Assembly (NCBI RefSeq): GCF_021462225.1
Contig: NC_061795.1
Coordinates: 1,054,001-1,118,000, forward strand
Length of the DNA stretch: 64,000 nucleotides
Reading direction: 5' to 3'
Origin: Girardinichthys multiradiatus
Lineage: Eukaryota; Chordata; Actinopteri; Cyprinodontiformes; Goodeidae
The notes under the pieces were generated by a model. The model had not been told where the DNA came from, made no database searches, and saw nothing but the letters and a program-made list of their open reading frames with translations. Shown one piece after another: positions 35,270-48,349 of the stretch (position 1 is its first letter; the number at the start of each line of letters is the position of its first letter). The position numbers were made by a program, and so were the translations under genes.

Positions 35270-36032
35270 AGGATTGTGAACCCAGTAATGTTCCTAAAAA
35301 GACATTTTCGATTAGCTGCTGCAACAATAGATGAATTTATTTTAAAGCTAAATTTTTGTTTTTATAAAATCTAAAGCTATTGTTTTCACCAATGTTGCAC
35401 TAAGCTTCTACTTTTTCATTTCAAGTTGTTTGTATTTGTTGTAGTGTGGGATAAGTCTCAATTGTTATAAGTTTACTTTAGATCCTCTCTTGACAACCCA
35501 GATTCCCTGCAACATTTAACGTAAGCGTCAGAGTAACCGAGCTGTGGGAAAACATGTATTACTTGAAGTTTGAGTGAATGTTGCTTTCTGCCTTTTCAGC
35601 GTCATCGGGTTTTGCTGCCCCCTGTTGGAGACTCCAGCACTCGTCAGTCTTTGGCTTACTTTGTCCAGCCAGATGATGAGGCCCTGATCACCTGCTGCAA
35701 TGGCTCAGACAAATACCCTCCTGTCACAGGAGGAGACTTCCTCATGCAGCGCTTCAGTGAATCATATGGAAAGAGCTGAAGGCACACCCACTAATCTGCT
35801 CAACTGTTGCACAAATGGCAAACTTCTCCAGTACATCCTTCACATGCATGTAGAACATGTTTAGTCACAGACCAGCTTCAGTTCACAGAACGCTGAGTTT
35901 TTATGTTGACCAGGAAAACAAAGCAAACTGAATTAACATTTTGAAAAGGTAGTTTGAACAAGACTGCATTTTAAGAAAAAATGTTAGCTAAAGATGCAAA
36001 GATACAAATGTTACACTTGCAAGATCATTCAT

Positions 36033-36200
36033 TTTATTGGCAACATTCAAACCATGTACACCATGACTTCTATTCAACAGGACACTTATGAATGTTAACC
36101 TTTCTACCAGTTTTCAGTTTAACTGAAATGTTTATGTAAGAAACATAAAATCAGGATTAAATAAAACAATCTGTTGCATCTAACATCCCCTGAGAATAAA
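36033..36200. promoter_or_regulatory. Opposed poly(A) signals of the oxygenase gene and nucb2
   Basis: TTTATT at 36033-36038 is AATAAA on the minus strand, about 890 nt past the nucb2 stop. AATAAA at 36160-36165 and 36195-36200 on the plus strand is about 400 nt past the oxygenase stop. If used, the two transcripts overlap by about 150 nt. Confidence 0.5.
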
Positions 36201-36923
36201 CTCATACTGTCCTCATCAATCTTATTAAATGTCTGACTGTTAATTTCCAGTGGATTTAGAGAATAAATAAATACAACACAAACTCTTGTAAGCAGGGACA
36301 GACATCTTAAAACACAAAGAACCACTTTAGAAATCATAATTGTAAAAAGTTCAAACTAAATATACAGTGTAGAGATGATCTTTCCTTCAAGCATCCAGTC
36401 AAGAGGAAACAACGGCTACAGAACAAACTGCTAAGTGGTAAACAGGAAGTGAGTGGGATAATTTCAGCCAAAATGATTCTTTACAGATATTCATTTTCTC
36501 AAGAATATCTCTTTACATGAAAAATACATGTTTATAGTCTTGGCTGCAGATACAAGGTTCCAAAACAAACCACAGTGTCCTAAACAAAACATTCATTTAT
36601 TCCATATTTCACCACTGAGGATTTCCCACAGAGGACACAGAGTCCTTGTTGTAACAGAAGTTTGTAATAACCAAAACAAAACAACCGATTGTCCAGAAAG
36701 AAAACTCTGGCTCATTCAGCTGATTTGGCCAGGAAAGGGAAGGTTGGCACTGGCACTAAATCTGAGCTGTGAATCAGCTTCCTTCATGGGCTTCTAATGC
36801 TTTAGCTGTTCTTTTTTTCTCCTTTCATTATTCAGGAAATAGTTTTGGAACTCTAAACAGAGAGATTTGTCCCCAAAAAGAAAACACAGAGACGCTCACT
36901 CATAACAGACAGGGTGATGGGAC

Positions 36924-39900
36924 CTAGGAGTGTCCTGGCACTGGTACATCCTGTTGTTGGCGAGCAGGAGGCAGGGGTTGGGTGTTCCTTGGTACGACTG
37001 GTGCTGGTTCACCTTCAGCCATCAGGCCTCCAGGCTCTGCAACAGGAAGTTACATATGCACAAGATGCATTAATAGAGTGTAGTTTAAACTAAAGTTTTT
37101 GGGAAGTGTTTTATTTCGACATAAAAACCTAACATAAAACAACACTTTTGCATTGATTTGCTCTGTTCAGACTCAGAGTCTCAAAGAACAGTTTTTGTTT
37201 GTTTTCTTTTAAAGGTCATCTTCACATTTTGTTGGGTTACAATCACAAACCTCAATTATACAAAAGATAGTGTATAAGTATAAAGTAGAAGGAAGAGGAT
37301 TTACGTTTTTTTTAAATTACTAATCAAAAGAAGGTCACATGTTGTTTCATATGTGGCACTAACCATGCAAGCGATGTTCACTCAGACTATATGTCACCAT
37401 TCTGGTATCTATCTGATAGTGTGTGTAATAGCAGGTGTCCAATCCTTAATCTAAGAGTAGCTGCAGCATTCTAATCAACCCAGTTACAGGGTGTTCCACA
37501 ATCAAACCCAATGTAATAATCTTTATGTATAAACCATAGGTCATTTGTCCCTGTAGGGCTGCACGGTGGCGCAGTTGGTAGCACTGTTGCCTTGCAGCAA
37601 GAAGGTCCTGGGTTCAATTCCCAACTGGGGGTCTTTCTGCATGGAGTTTCCATGTTCTCCCCGTGCATGCGTTGGTTCTCACCGGGTACTCCAGCTTCCT
37701 CCCACAGTCCAAAGACATGCCTGTTAGGTTAATTGGTCTCTCTAAATTGACCTTAGGTGTATGAATGAGTGAGTGCTTGGTTGTTTGTGTGTTGCCCTGC
37801 GATGGACTGGCGACTTGTCCAGGGTGTACCCCGCCTCTCGCCCATAGACTGCTGGAGATAGGCACCATCTCCCCTGCGACCCACTATGGAATAAGCGGTA
37901 GAAAATGACTGACTGACTGATTTGTCCCTGTAATGTACAACAATTAGATTCTATCCAATCTTAATAAAAGTGAAAACATTACATTTTATACTTTATAATT
38001 ATGGTGTGTGTGTGAACATCTCTCAGAGCAAGGTTTAAACAATCATGTGAGTATTGAAAGATTTTCAGATAATTGCAAAGTCATTTTAAGCCAATTTGAA
38101 AGAAGGCTATTAACAACTCCTGCCTGCAGGTTGCACCAAGCCACGTAGAGAACGCAGCGAACATGTGGAAGAATGTTCTGCTCACATGAGACCAAATCTA
38201 AACTTTGTGGCCTAAACACAAAACCCTATGTGTGGAAGAAAGGTAACACTGCTCATTACCCTGAATACACCATCCTCACTGTGAAACATAGTGGTGGCAG
38301 CATTATGGTGTGGGAATAGTTTTCTTCCAAAGGGAGAGAGAAGCTGGTCAGAGACAAAGACTTGAGAAGGGGATGGAAGTTCATGACAAGAACATTAAAT
38401 GTTCATAGAGCTAGATAGAATGGTTTAGATCAAAACATATTAATGTGGTCCAGTCAAAGCCCAGAACTAAGCACAATGGAGAATCTATGACAATTTAAAA
38501 TTGCTCTTCAGAAGCTCTTAATCCAGTCTGACTAAGCCAGAGCTCCTTTGTAAAGAGTGGATGGAAAGTCAAATCTACAGACATACCCTGAGATAGTAAC
38601 AGCTTTAATTCTGGCGAACGGTAGTTCTGCAGGTGATGGACTCAGGGCGGGTTGAATACAGATGCACATCGCACTTTTCAGATTTTCATTCATGAGAAGC
38701 CTTAAACGTCCTAAAATGCACTATTTTGTGTTGGTCTATCACATAAAATTATAATAAAATGCATTCAAATTTGTGTTTGTAATGTGACAAAATGTGTAAG
38801 AGTGTCGGTTCTTTGAAAGTAACTTTTGATAGAAACTAAAACCATGACTGCGTTCCTTGTTAATGTTTCTAAATTTCTGCCTCATACAAAATATAGAAGA
38901 ACACCACCTGAAAACTAAGGACATTAACTGAGTCAGTAGTGTTAGGAGTATAATATTAACCCCTCTGGGATAAACTGAGAGCAGACAACAGTTACAACAA
39001 TGTCTTACTCACGTTTTACTTCAGCATTTAAACTCTGGGCTTTGATCCTTTCCATTTCGTCCATTGCCTGAGCAGAGGAAGGAAAGAAACAAATAATTGT
39101 ATTATAAAAAGGAACAATCTTATTAGAAAAACACTGATGTATTACCGTATATCTACCATAAACAACCTAAGTTCACAGTTTAACATTCATTTAAGAGTCT
39201 AATAAGCCTTTGCTTATTTTAACCTGCCCATCTCAGATAAGATGAGAAAATCCTAGAATACACTAATAATTCAGTGCAGCTGCACAAAAACATGTAATGT
39301 TTCTTCTATTTAATAATGCCTTCTAACAATGAGCATTTATTCTATGGTCATGTGAAATATGGATTATCACACAGTGTCAGCCAAGCAGCTGCAGAGAACT
39401 AATAAGAAAATCTTTTTCCCTTTTTGCACACTTGCAACAAGATGTTTCTTAATTCACCTGCTTCAGCCCCAACCTCTGAGCATTTAGTTCTTCCTGTTTT
39501 CTTTCCAGCTCCTCCTTCTGTTTCTGCAGCTCGGCCGCCTTCACATTGATGTAATTCGCCTCGTTGGCCAGCTGACGCTCGTACTCTCTCAACTCCTCCT
39601 CAGTGTAAATTGGGTTTTGATCTAAAGTCTGTGGGGGTGGGCACAGGATGTATTAAACAACGAGACAAACCTAATTTATTAGAATATACTAGTGTCTACT
39701 AAAAACTAGCAACCACTTATTAGTCACTAGGCCTAGTGCAGTTTCATCCTCAGGTCCTGGACTGTTGGTGAAGAGGTGTTAGAAGTCATCCTTTATTGCA
39801 GTAGGAATGAAATAACTAACTGCAGCCCTTTGCTCCAACACCAGATTTAAATGGTTTCATTACTTCTTCAACATACATCAAGCTCTGCATAGGACTTTTA

Positions 39901-42900
39901 GTCGCTCACTGATTCTGATGAGATGCATTGAACACAAGGCCAATTTGTCTAGACACTCTTCAGAATAAGAAAGACAAGCAAAAATAGCCTTCAAGTAAAG
40001 CAGGTGTGTGTAAAAAATAGCCAAACACCTCAGTGTGCCCAGAACTACTCTGTGAGCAACAAGGCTGGACAATGACATGAGTTTATCATGCAACCATGTG
40101 CAGTGAGAAGGATGATTAAGAAAAACATCTACAAAGCTCACTGCTGGAGAACAGCTGGAGAACAGTGGCATCTTGGGGTCACAACAACCACTATATGCCA
40201 TTTAGAAATCTACTAACTGGCAGAGTAAAACCGGGGATTAATATGTGGAAAAGCACCTCATGCCCTTCAGAATGGTGGAGGATCTATGATGCTGTGGGCC
40301 TGCTTCATTTTCAAAGGCCTTGGAAACTATGTAAGCGTGACATCACAAACTCTTTGAAATAACCAGATTCATTAAATAGAAACCTGGTGGACTCTACCAG
40401 TAAGTTGAAAATGGGTCATCACTGGGTCTTACAGCAGGGAAATTAACTTCAATGTATGGTCAAACAGACACTGAAATGGTTCAACAGACACAAAAATCTG
40501 TGTTTTTTAAGGCGCAATCCTCAGACCACAGTCCTATAAAAAAAATAAAAACCTTCGGAGTGACCTGAAGAGAGCATAAGCCAGGACCCAGGTCTTTGGG
40601 TGATCCAGACGGATTGTGTTAGAGTGACAATCAAAGAGCCTTATGAACTATCATAGATAACTTGGTGCAAAACAGGTTCGTAAAGTGTTAAAAGCACAGG
40701 TGCCAATAAGTGGGCCACTGCTGATTTGTAAGAGAAACAAAATCTCATCATGGGACCCCCTCTACACCCCACCCCACTGATTAAATGGTTTCAAATTAAA
40801 TGTTAGATATACATATTTACCAGTGGTAATTACTGTGAATCGTGCAAGTAAAACCAGCATTTCTGTCATGCCTTATGGAAAACAAAGTGAATGACGGATG
40901 TTTAATAGGAGAAACGGATCATGAGCTCCTATCAAGAAGCATAGTTCATAATATCTCTAAAGACAGTCTGACTCCCTTTGGATCTGCCCCAAGAGGCGAC
41001 AACACGTCAGGCTGCTTCTGCAGAGGCTGCAGCAGCGTAGACACAGCTCATTCCATACAACATCTGCTTTCACTGCTGTAATCAGGAAGACTATAAAGCT
41101 GTCCTGCTGCAGACCCAATGGAGAAAGAGCTTCAACTGAACTCTCACCTCCGTTTCCTGCCATCTCCTCGCTGTTAGCAAAGCATTCTTGCTTCAACTTC
41201 AATAAATGTCAAAATATTGATATTGTTTTTACTAGGGTACATTTATCTGTTTGATACTACAGCTGACAATAGGTAAACTTTTATTTTCACCTATTTTACA
41301 AAATAATAATTGTGTAAATTTGTTTTTTAAGAAACAACAATCATTCTGATTTTGAAACAACTTTTTTTTGATGATTTTACTACAGCTCTAAGAATACATC
41401 TCTCCAAACCATGATTTATTGAATAGAAAACAGTATAGAAAGACAATAACGGTCTTAGTGAAACGAGCTTTTTAAATCTCACCTCCCACTGGTCTTTTTC
41501 ATGGAATTCCTCCTTCTTGGTTGCTGCTATGAACTCGCTCAGTGATACAAGTCTGTCCTTGTTGGTGTCCACCTGACGATCAGTACAGAAAGTGGCTCAT
41601 CAACAAATGATCATTGAATTTAGGTCAATCAATTTGTTTCTCATTTGTACCATTTAGAACATCATTTTGAGGAAATCCTTGTGCATTAATATTATTTCAC
41701 ATTGTAGTTTTCACATTTACACTTTAATAGGTGCTGGTTCATTTTAAACTAGTGGGTGGAGGAGGGCATGGTGCTTTGGTTTAATTTAAAACATTCAATA
41801 CCAGAATGTATCGTATCTCTGTGCAGATACGGCCAAGACCTCATTACTTGTTGGGCCTAATCGGAGCTAATCAGCGCTGCATTAACAAGTAGGACGGAGA
41901 CTCCATGCTGTATCTGTTTAGCTGCTCATGCTGACCTCATTCATGACATGCTCTCTCATCCTCAGCCTCTCTTCCTCCATCTCCACCATATCGTCCTCTT
42001 CATTCGCAGGGTTGTACACCTTCTCCAGCTTAAAGAAACATACAAATGTTGTAACAAAGGCTTCCTGGTTTAAATATTGTCCTAAAACATCACAACGGTA
42101 CCTCTTTGGTAAAGAGAGCTTCCAGCTCACTTTCGTCAAAGAAGCCATCTCCATTGCTGTCTGCAACACAGAAGACAAGAATTAGAAGTAATTCATCCAT
42201 GCTAATAATTGTAGGCTGTACAGATGCAGTTCTGATAAATATGAAATTGAAAGATGTCCAAATTACAGCAGAAATAGCCATTGTTGCATGCTGAAATACA
42301 TTTAGAATCTGGGGTTACCATGCATTTTGAAAAAGGTTTTGGGATCAAAGTCTTCTGGGTCCAAGCCGTCTGCCTCCTGCCACACCTCTTTCAGCTGGTC
42401 CTCACTGCCCTGAACACACGGAGCACTAGCTTAAAACGACTGGGTTTGCTTTCAATAAACCCTCCTGACACAGTCACGCTCACCCTTGTACAGGTATCAA
42501 AACTTATTTTGTTCTTCGCTGTGTATTAATCAAGCTATAAACTTAAGAAGGACTTCTTCATTTTGCATTTTATTTTGAAGACATTTACATAAAATTCCTT
42601 AATTTTTAGCTAAAGAAACGGACTAATTTTGCTTCATATGTTCTGACCTATTTTGCTCATTAATGATCTGGAGCTGATTTGAAGAAGGGCATTAAATGTA
42701 AAGTCTGGCTGCTGCTGTAAATACAGAGGCTCAAATAGATATATAGCCCCCCACTAATTTTTGGTTGATTTGGTTCTTTAAGCCAGTGATAGAGACAGCA
42801 GCCATCAACAAGGTCCTGGCATAATTCAGCCTGGGTATTCGATCCTTCAACTTAACATTTAAAATCGGCTTATTTCCTGCCATGGACTCTGCTTTTAACC

Positions 42901-45900
42901 ATAAGCATCCATAAATGTTCGATATGGTTGAGGTCAGGGCCATTCTAGAAGCCTAATGTTAGCCAGCTTCATACAAGCCTGAACCATTTTGATGCGTGTT
43001 GGGGATCATTCTCGTGTTCATGTTTCAGCCATCTGGTCTGAACAGTCCCCCTCAGATGAAAGGACATTTATTTGAATGTCCAAGAACAACTCAGGAACCA
43101 CCAAGGATAGATGCTTAGAAAAACCTAAAGAAGCTGGAACACAACAGTGTCTGTCAATAGTATATCACCATGGACTGAACAAGAAAGCTACAGTGAAATT
43201 TGCAGCTGCCCACATCGACAAGCTAAGTGGATTTTGGAGAACCATTTAATGGTCGAATTGGTTTTTTTTTTGTCTCAGTGACTTAACCTTTGTTTAGAGG
43301 AATCACGGTGAGCCTTTTAAAGCTAAAAACACTATTAACTGACAAGCATAAGGGTGTTAGCATTATGGTGGCAATCTGTGTTGTTGCCAGTGTTACTGGT
43401 ACCCCCAAAGGTCTTCAACTTCACCTCAAATCAACAGCTAGATGGTTGAAACCTGGACACAGATGGTTGTTGCAACAGGATAATGATCCCAAACATATCA
43501 AAACTGCTTTTGAAATGAATAAATCTGGCTAACATGAACTTTCTGAAATTCCCCCTATTTCATCCCTATTGATATTAAAAGCTAGGTTGTACTAGAAAAC
43601 CAAGCAATTTAAATGAACTCCATGAGTCTTGATAAGAAAAAACAAACAAGCACAATCATCCAAGGACCTTGTTAATGTGTAACAAACAGCATGTAGTTTC
43701 TATGAAACTGTCTAACGGACCTACATCCAAATACTAGTTGAAAGTATATATTTGATGTGTGTTAAGCTACATAAACGTTAAAGTATGAATCAAGGCTGTA
43801 TAACACATTAGGAAAATAAAGAAAACAGACAGGAGGGCACAGATGAGCAGGGCTTCCAATGAACTTTGGTTGCTTGTGTTTGCTGATGACAGAAGCAGAT
43901 GGATTAATGATAAAGTGAATGAGGTATACACTGTTTGCTTTGACAGAGCCAAATCCAACAAGTTTAGCTTCACAGCAGACATGGTGCTAGCACAAGATTC
44001 TTCCTACTGTACTTTATGTTCCAATACTTTTAAATATGCACGTTTAAAGACTTGCATTTATGTGGGATACTTACGGGGTGGTTAATTTTGGGATGGTTGG
44101 CATGCTTTGTCTTCATCTCTTCATAGTGCTGCTCCTCCTTCCTCCGGTCATCCTCCTTCATCGTTTTCAAGCGCTCCCTCTTCTCGTGCTCCTTCATCAT
44201 CTCGTACCTCTTGAACTCCTCGTGGCGGTCCTTGTCGTAGTTCTCCAAATCCTTTGTTGCCTAAAATATTCAGAAAAGAAAAATGTGTTTATTGGCTCAA
44301 ACTGTTTAGCACAGACATATTCAAAAAGTCAAAGTGGGGATTTTCAGGTACTGACTATTATATCAGATAATATTATGACATGCTCCTTGACCTTGTAACG
44401 CTGAATGGGAAAGTCTTTTAAAACAGTCATGTTAGACCTTTGTTTGAACACAAACAGCGATAGGCAACTGTGGCTCAGGTGTCCAAGACGGACATAAAGT
44501 AGACTGCTGATACTAGAGTTCCCTAGAAAAACACTGAAACCCAACCTCCTCACAGTGGCATGCAAAAACACTCTGCATGGCAACTCTGCTATGATTCAAG
44601 CATAATTTGATCAGAAAGAAATGCTGTATAAAGCACTTTGTGTACAACTGACAACTTCAACACACACAAGCTTGAGCTGTAAGTGCTAAATATTATTAGA
44701 GTCCTTGAATATAATGCTTAAAAATGCTAAAAAGAGCTGATTGTTACATTGCCTTGCAGAAGTATTCATACAATTTGAAACGTAACCCATTTTGTCTTGT
44801 CACAACTACAGACTTACGTTTATTTCATTGGGACTTTATCTGACAGACCAACACAAAGTGGTGAGTAACTGATAAATGGTTTTACATTTTTTTAATGAAT
44901 TAAATAAAAAGAGTTCCATACATTTGTAATTAGCGCCCTTTATTTCTTGTACCTCGAAATAAAATGCGAGCTATTAGTGAACAAACTAACAAATCTGAAA
45001 GACCCACCAGGAAGGTCAGGGATAAGTTTGTGGAAGAAGCTTAAAGCAGGTTTAAGTTACAAAACATAATTCAAAACTTTTAAAATCCCATAGAGCACTT
45101 TGTACCATACTTTGTTTCTGTAAAAGAAAAAAAAAAAACTATGGTACAATTGGAAACCGACCAGAATAGATACAGCAGGGAAGGGGAACGTTATTCAGAG
45201 AAGCAGCAAAAAGAAACGGCCCATGATAACTCTGGAGGATCTGCAGAGATCCACAGCTAAAGGTGGGAGCATCTGTTATACAGGACAACTGTTAGTCAGC
45301 ACTCCACAAACCTGGCCTTTTCTGGAGAAATCATAAGAGGAAAGACATTTTTGAAACAAAGTCACCACAACTTTCTTTTGCAGTGCGTCTCAAGATAACA
45401 AAACACAGCAAACACAAAAAAAGAGATGCTCTGGTCAGAGACAACAGTTTAACTTTTTGGTCTGCATGCAAAACTCTAAGGGTGTTAGAAAATTAACACT
45501 GCACATAACCCAGAACAAACCATTCCCATGGTGGAGCAATGTGGTGGCAGTATCATGCTGTGGATATGATTTTCCTCAGCAAGGACAGAAACCTAGTTGG
45601 AGCTGATGAATGGAGCTTCATACAGAGGAATATTGAAAAAAAGAGGAAGCAAAATCGTTGAGACTGGAGCAAAGGTTCACCCACTACTAGGACTAGGACC
45701 CTAAACTTACAGCGAAAGCTACAACGAACTGGTTTGAATCGAATCATAGACGTGTTTGAATGACCTGAATTTAATTTGTGACAAAACTTCAAAATTGATG
45801 CTTACATATGCTCCCATTTTTGGCAAAGAGTAATGGCTAAAGTTTAGATACTCTAAAAGTTTAAATTTGGATTTTTAAAATACCTTACAATTTGTCAACA

Positions 45901-46485
45901 GCAGCAGCTCTTCACCACTGAGCCACCACCGTCCCAATATAAAATAAGTAACTTGGCAACATACATCCTGGTTATAAACCATATTTCAAAAAATATTATT
46001 TTACATTTTAAGATAAAAAAAACAAATGTAAATATTCCAGCCACTCACTTAACCGTTAACATCTTTTTAAAGGCCCTGCATATCTGAAATGTTCCTTGCG
46101 TTCAGTTAAAACTGGGTAAGTTTCTGAAACTGCTCAGCCTTCAACTGTAAACTGTGAGGCAACATCCTCATTATTTTTAAAGTTTTGCTCTTTAAAAACC
46201 AAGGATTTTACTTTTAGAAAGCCTGCCCTCTCCAAATACAGCTTCGAGTTACAACATTTAAAATGAACCAAATGGAACAGGTGAGATAGTCAACACAGGA
46301 GTAATTCTAGATGTCTGACACCTCTCTTTTGGACCAGCAGCACCAGTTCTAGTAATAACATAAGCCAAGCCATGTTCACTTTAATTACAGTCATGACTCA
46401 GATGTGGTAACATGCTGTATAAGTACCAGGACAACATCTCCATCAAAAAACTGAAGTACTGATGTAGTGATGGTGCACAAGTGGA

Positions 46486-46518
<33 letters not shown>

Positions 46519-48236
46519 CTAGCACAGTTTCCTACAATGCAAGGCCCATTTTCCCACCATGTACTGTGTTGTGAGGACCCACTGCTCCTTATGGGACAAA
46601 AAGCCTGGGCCACATAAGGAGCAGTGCTGTTTTTGAGTTAGGTGTAGGACTATGATGCTAGGCAATAAAAATGAACAGAAGTCAATGCAAAGTCCCTGTA
46701 CAGACAGGAAGGCATAAAATGTGTGTGTGTGCTCGTTTATGTCATCTATTAAGGACCTTTTTTGGCATATTTACCTACCTTCCAATGACCGATAAGGCAT
46801 ACGGGGACCAAAGCCTGGTCCTAATGTAGTGGGGTTGGGTTTAGAGGTTTGATGGGAATTAGGTTTTGTTAAGGTTAGGAATAGTCTGTATTTATGTCCA
46901 AGTCTAACTCTTACACTAAACCAAGTATTTAAATGAATGGAAGTCAATACAAAGTCCTAATATGGGTAGAAATGCAAACATGTGTGTTAATGCCTGTGTG
47001 TATACCGATTGGATAAGGCGATCCAGGTCCTCCACTTCAAAAGTGTGTGGGTTCATGTGGTTGAGGTGCTCGAACTGTTTCAGCAGGGCCTGATGGTCCA
47101 ATGTGTTCCCTGGATAGAAATAAATAAAAAGTAAAGTCAAATAAGAATACATGACAATTAATGTGTGAAATATGACTTTAACCCACTATATCTAATCTTT
47201 GACCATACTTAAATAATAATTAATACTAAAACAATTCATGCTGGGTTTTCTTTCCCACAGATTTTTCGGGTTGCAACGGGACAAAACGTTAAATAGTTTA
47301 AGGGAGTACTAATGCTTTTGCAAGGCACTGTAGAAATACATAGCTTCTGCATCTTGAGTCACATCTTGCATTTGAGGATGAACAAACCTCTGACTTGTAT
47401 TACGGAACATGTGGTGCAATATTAAAAAGCCCAGATCTAGCCCGTGATGCAGCACTAACGGACACCCTCTACTCACTGTTCCCTTCCTGAACGTCGTGTT
47501 TGGCTTTGATTAGCAGCCGCAGTCTGTTCATCTCCTCCCTCTTCAGCTCGTCCAGCTTCGTTCGAAAATTGTGTTGAACAAAGTCCAACTCTTTGGAAAG
47601 TTTCCCTTGCTGCAAACAAAGAGTCCCCACAGCAATGTTTAAATTAAAGAGCATGTGCAAATAAACAGATAGCTCAATTGTTCGGTTTTCTAAGTGAGTG
47701 TGTACCTTGATGTCGTCCATGTTGGCATTTTTCAGCTTTTCTCTAAAGTGGGGGTCTTTCTCGAGATACTCAATGACTTCCCTGAGGTAGCGGTCATAGT
47801 GCAGGTCGGTGTCCTGACAAACAGAACATGGCTCACAATTATTTGGAAGCCTGACGCTAATTAGGGTCATAATTAAAATATCTTCTTGCTCATTTACCAC
47901 TGACTAATGACTGCTAAAGCTTTTTTTCTGTTTTTGCAGCTGTTTGTTTTTCCATCAGCCTTTTCCCCACCGTTAAGTGTAATTTGTATCTGTCTGACAC
48001 GGCAAACCCAGACAGGTTTTATGTGTGAGCTGAATTCTGCTGTTAGACCTCTTATTAAATACTATATCCCTGCATTTGCCAAGATGCTGCTGACTCACAG
48101 CACTCTGGGGTGGTTCCAGCTCCTCCACCTCTGGCTTGTCTTTGGCCTTCTCCACACTGATAGGCACTGAGTGGATACACAACCACAAACTGAGCAGCAC
48201 CAGCCCGAATCGGGCCAAGGCTTTACTCCTCATCAT
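36924..48236 (-). CDS. nucb2: Nucleobindin-2 (nesfatin-1 precursor)
   Basis: Calcium- and DNA-binding secretory/Golgi protein whose N-terminal part is the peptide nesfatin-1. Twelve coding exons on the minus strand: 48236-48099, 47813-47706, 47609-47477, 47109-47006, 44260-44075, 42409-42319, 42160-42102, 42028-41936, 41572-41483, 39628-39458, 39067-39013 and 37036-36924. All junctions are GT-AG and in phase, giving 446 residues. A signal peptide ends about …CIHS before VPISVEKAK. The nesfatin region runs to the dibasic KR in [12 protein letters not shown]-hand 1 is [12 protein letters not shown] and EF-hand 2 is [12 protein letters not shown] (Arg at loop position 6), separated by the acidic [13 protein letters not shown] helix. 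A leucine-heptad, Gln/Glu-rich helix follows (39628-39458). The acceptor AG directly precedes the ATG, so the 5' leader is in an upstream exon. The paralogue nucb1 is possible from sequence alone, but its divergent pairing with pik3c2a favours nucb2. Confidence 0.9.
37215..38790. mobile_element. Decayed Tc1-like element with a nested repeat, nucb2 intron
   Basis: The left end near 37215 (CACATTTTGTTGGGTTACAAT) and the right end near 38740-38790 (TTGGTCTATCACATAAAATT, GTAATGTGACAAAATGTG) are the inverted wording of a Tc1 family. Transposase traces lie at 38180-38550, all broken. The dispersed GGTGGCGCAG repeat (37555-37918) is inserted in it. Confidence 0.6.
37555..37918 (+). repeat. Dispersed 'GGTGGCGCAG' repeat, fullest copy
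   Basis: Starts GGCTGCACGGTGGCGCAGTT, then CCTTGCAGCAAGAAGGTCCT, TCCTCCCACAGTCC and GCCCTGCGATGGACTGGCG, and ends in GGTAGAAAATGACTGACTGAC. This is the best full-length copy in the window. Confidence 0.8.
40080..40720 (+). mobile_element. Decayed Tc1-like fragment, nucb2 intron
   Basis: The stretch at 40225-40330 reads like [11 protein letters not shown]…[10 protein letters not shown] with stops. It continues to a PQSYK-like segment near 40530. No open frame. Confidence 0.5.
42770..43560 (+). mobile_element. Decayed Tc1-like fragment, nucb2 intron
   Basis: Same family as 8950-9485. The segments CATGGACTCTGC and CTAATGTTAGCC are shared. A broken [16 protein letters not shown] catalytic segment lies near 43475. 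Confidence 0.55.
44745..45830 (+). mobile_element. Decayed Tc1-like element, nucb2 intron
   Basis: Begins TTGCCTTGCAGAAGTATTCATAC, a typical family terminus. Transposase wording with stops occurs from about 45150 to 45700. Confidence 0.55.
46486..46517. repeat. (TG)n microsatellite
   Basis: An uninterrupted TG run in the largest nucb2 intron. Confidence 0.95.
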
Positions 48237-48349
48237 CTAGGTACAAAAAAGAAAGAAATGGGGAGAGGGGGGAGTTAGAATAAAATTGCAATATGGTGTA
48301 TTTTACATAATGCTTGTGCTTCTGTTAGGAAGTGCCTGCAAAACAATAA

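Larger units (their letters stand above)
33520..35285 (-). mobile_element. Second Tc1-type element, 5' truncated, with a nested LTR
   Basis: The left terminus (ACGCTGCTCAAGAAAATGAAGGG) is a known type of Tc1 end. The transposase is on the minus strand and the far end is cut at about 35285, so the N-terminal DNA-binding domain is missing. The solo LTR at 33683-34524 splits its 3' non-coding end. Confidence 0.85.
19861..35779 (+). pseudogene. 2-oxoglutarate/Fe(II) oxygenase-like gene (isopenicillin N synthase-like), with lesions
   Basis: Seven exons: 19861-20013, 20090-20214, 21493-21559, 24533-24689, 24819-24961, 30537-30642 and 35600-35779. Expected product is about 311 residues, a soluble dioxygenase of the IPNS-like fold. 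Exon 1 begins MSIPVVDFSVYNL. Exon 5 has HSDYGS, the His and Asp of the iron site. Exon 7 has RHRVLLP with the second His and RQSLAYF with the 2-oxoglutarate Arg/Ser. Phases fit throughout except twice. Exon 6 is 106 nt where 111 would be in frame: LMQR is followed at once by TAG, and the 5 nt that would encode the usual WTSD are absent. The intron-1 donor is ATAAAT, not GTAAAT, while its acceptor (TTTCAATAG) is normal. Skipping splicing also breaks the frame. Substrate unknown. It may be a pseudogene, or the lesions may be sequence errors. Confidence 0.75.
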
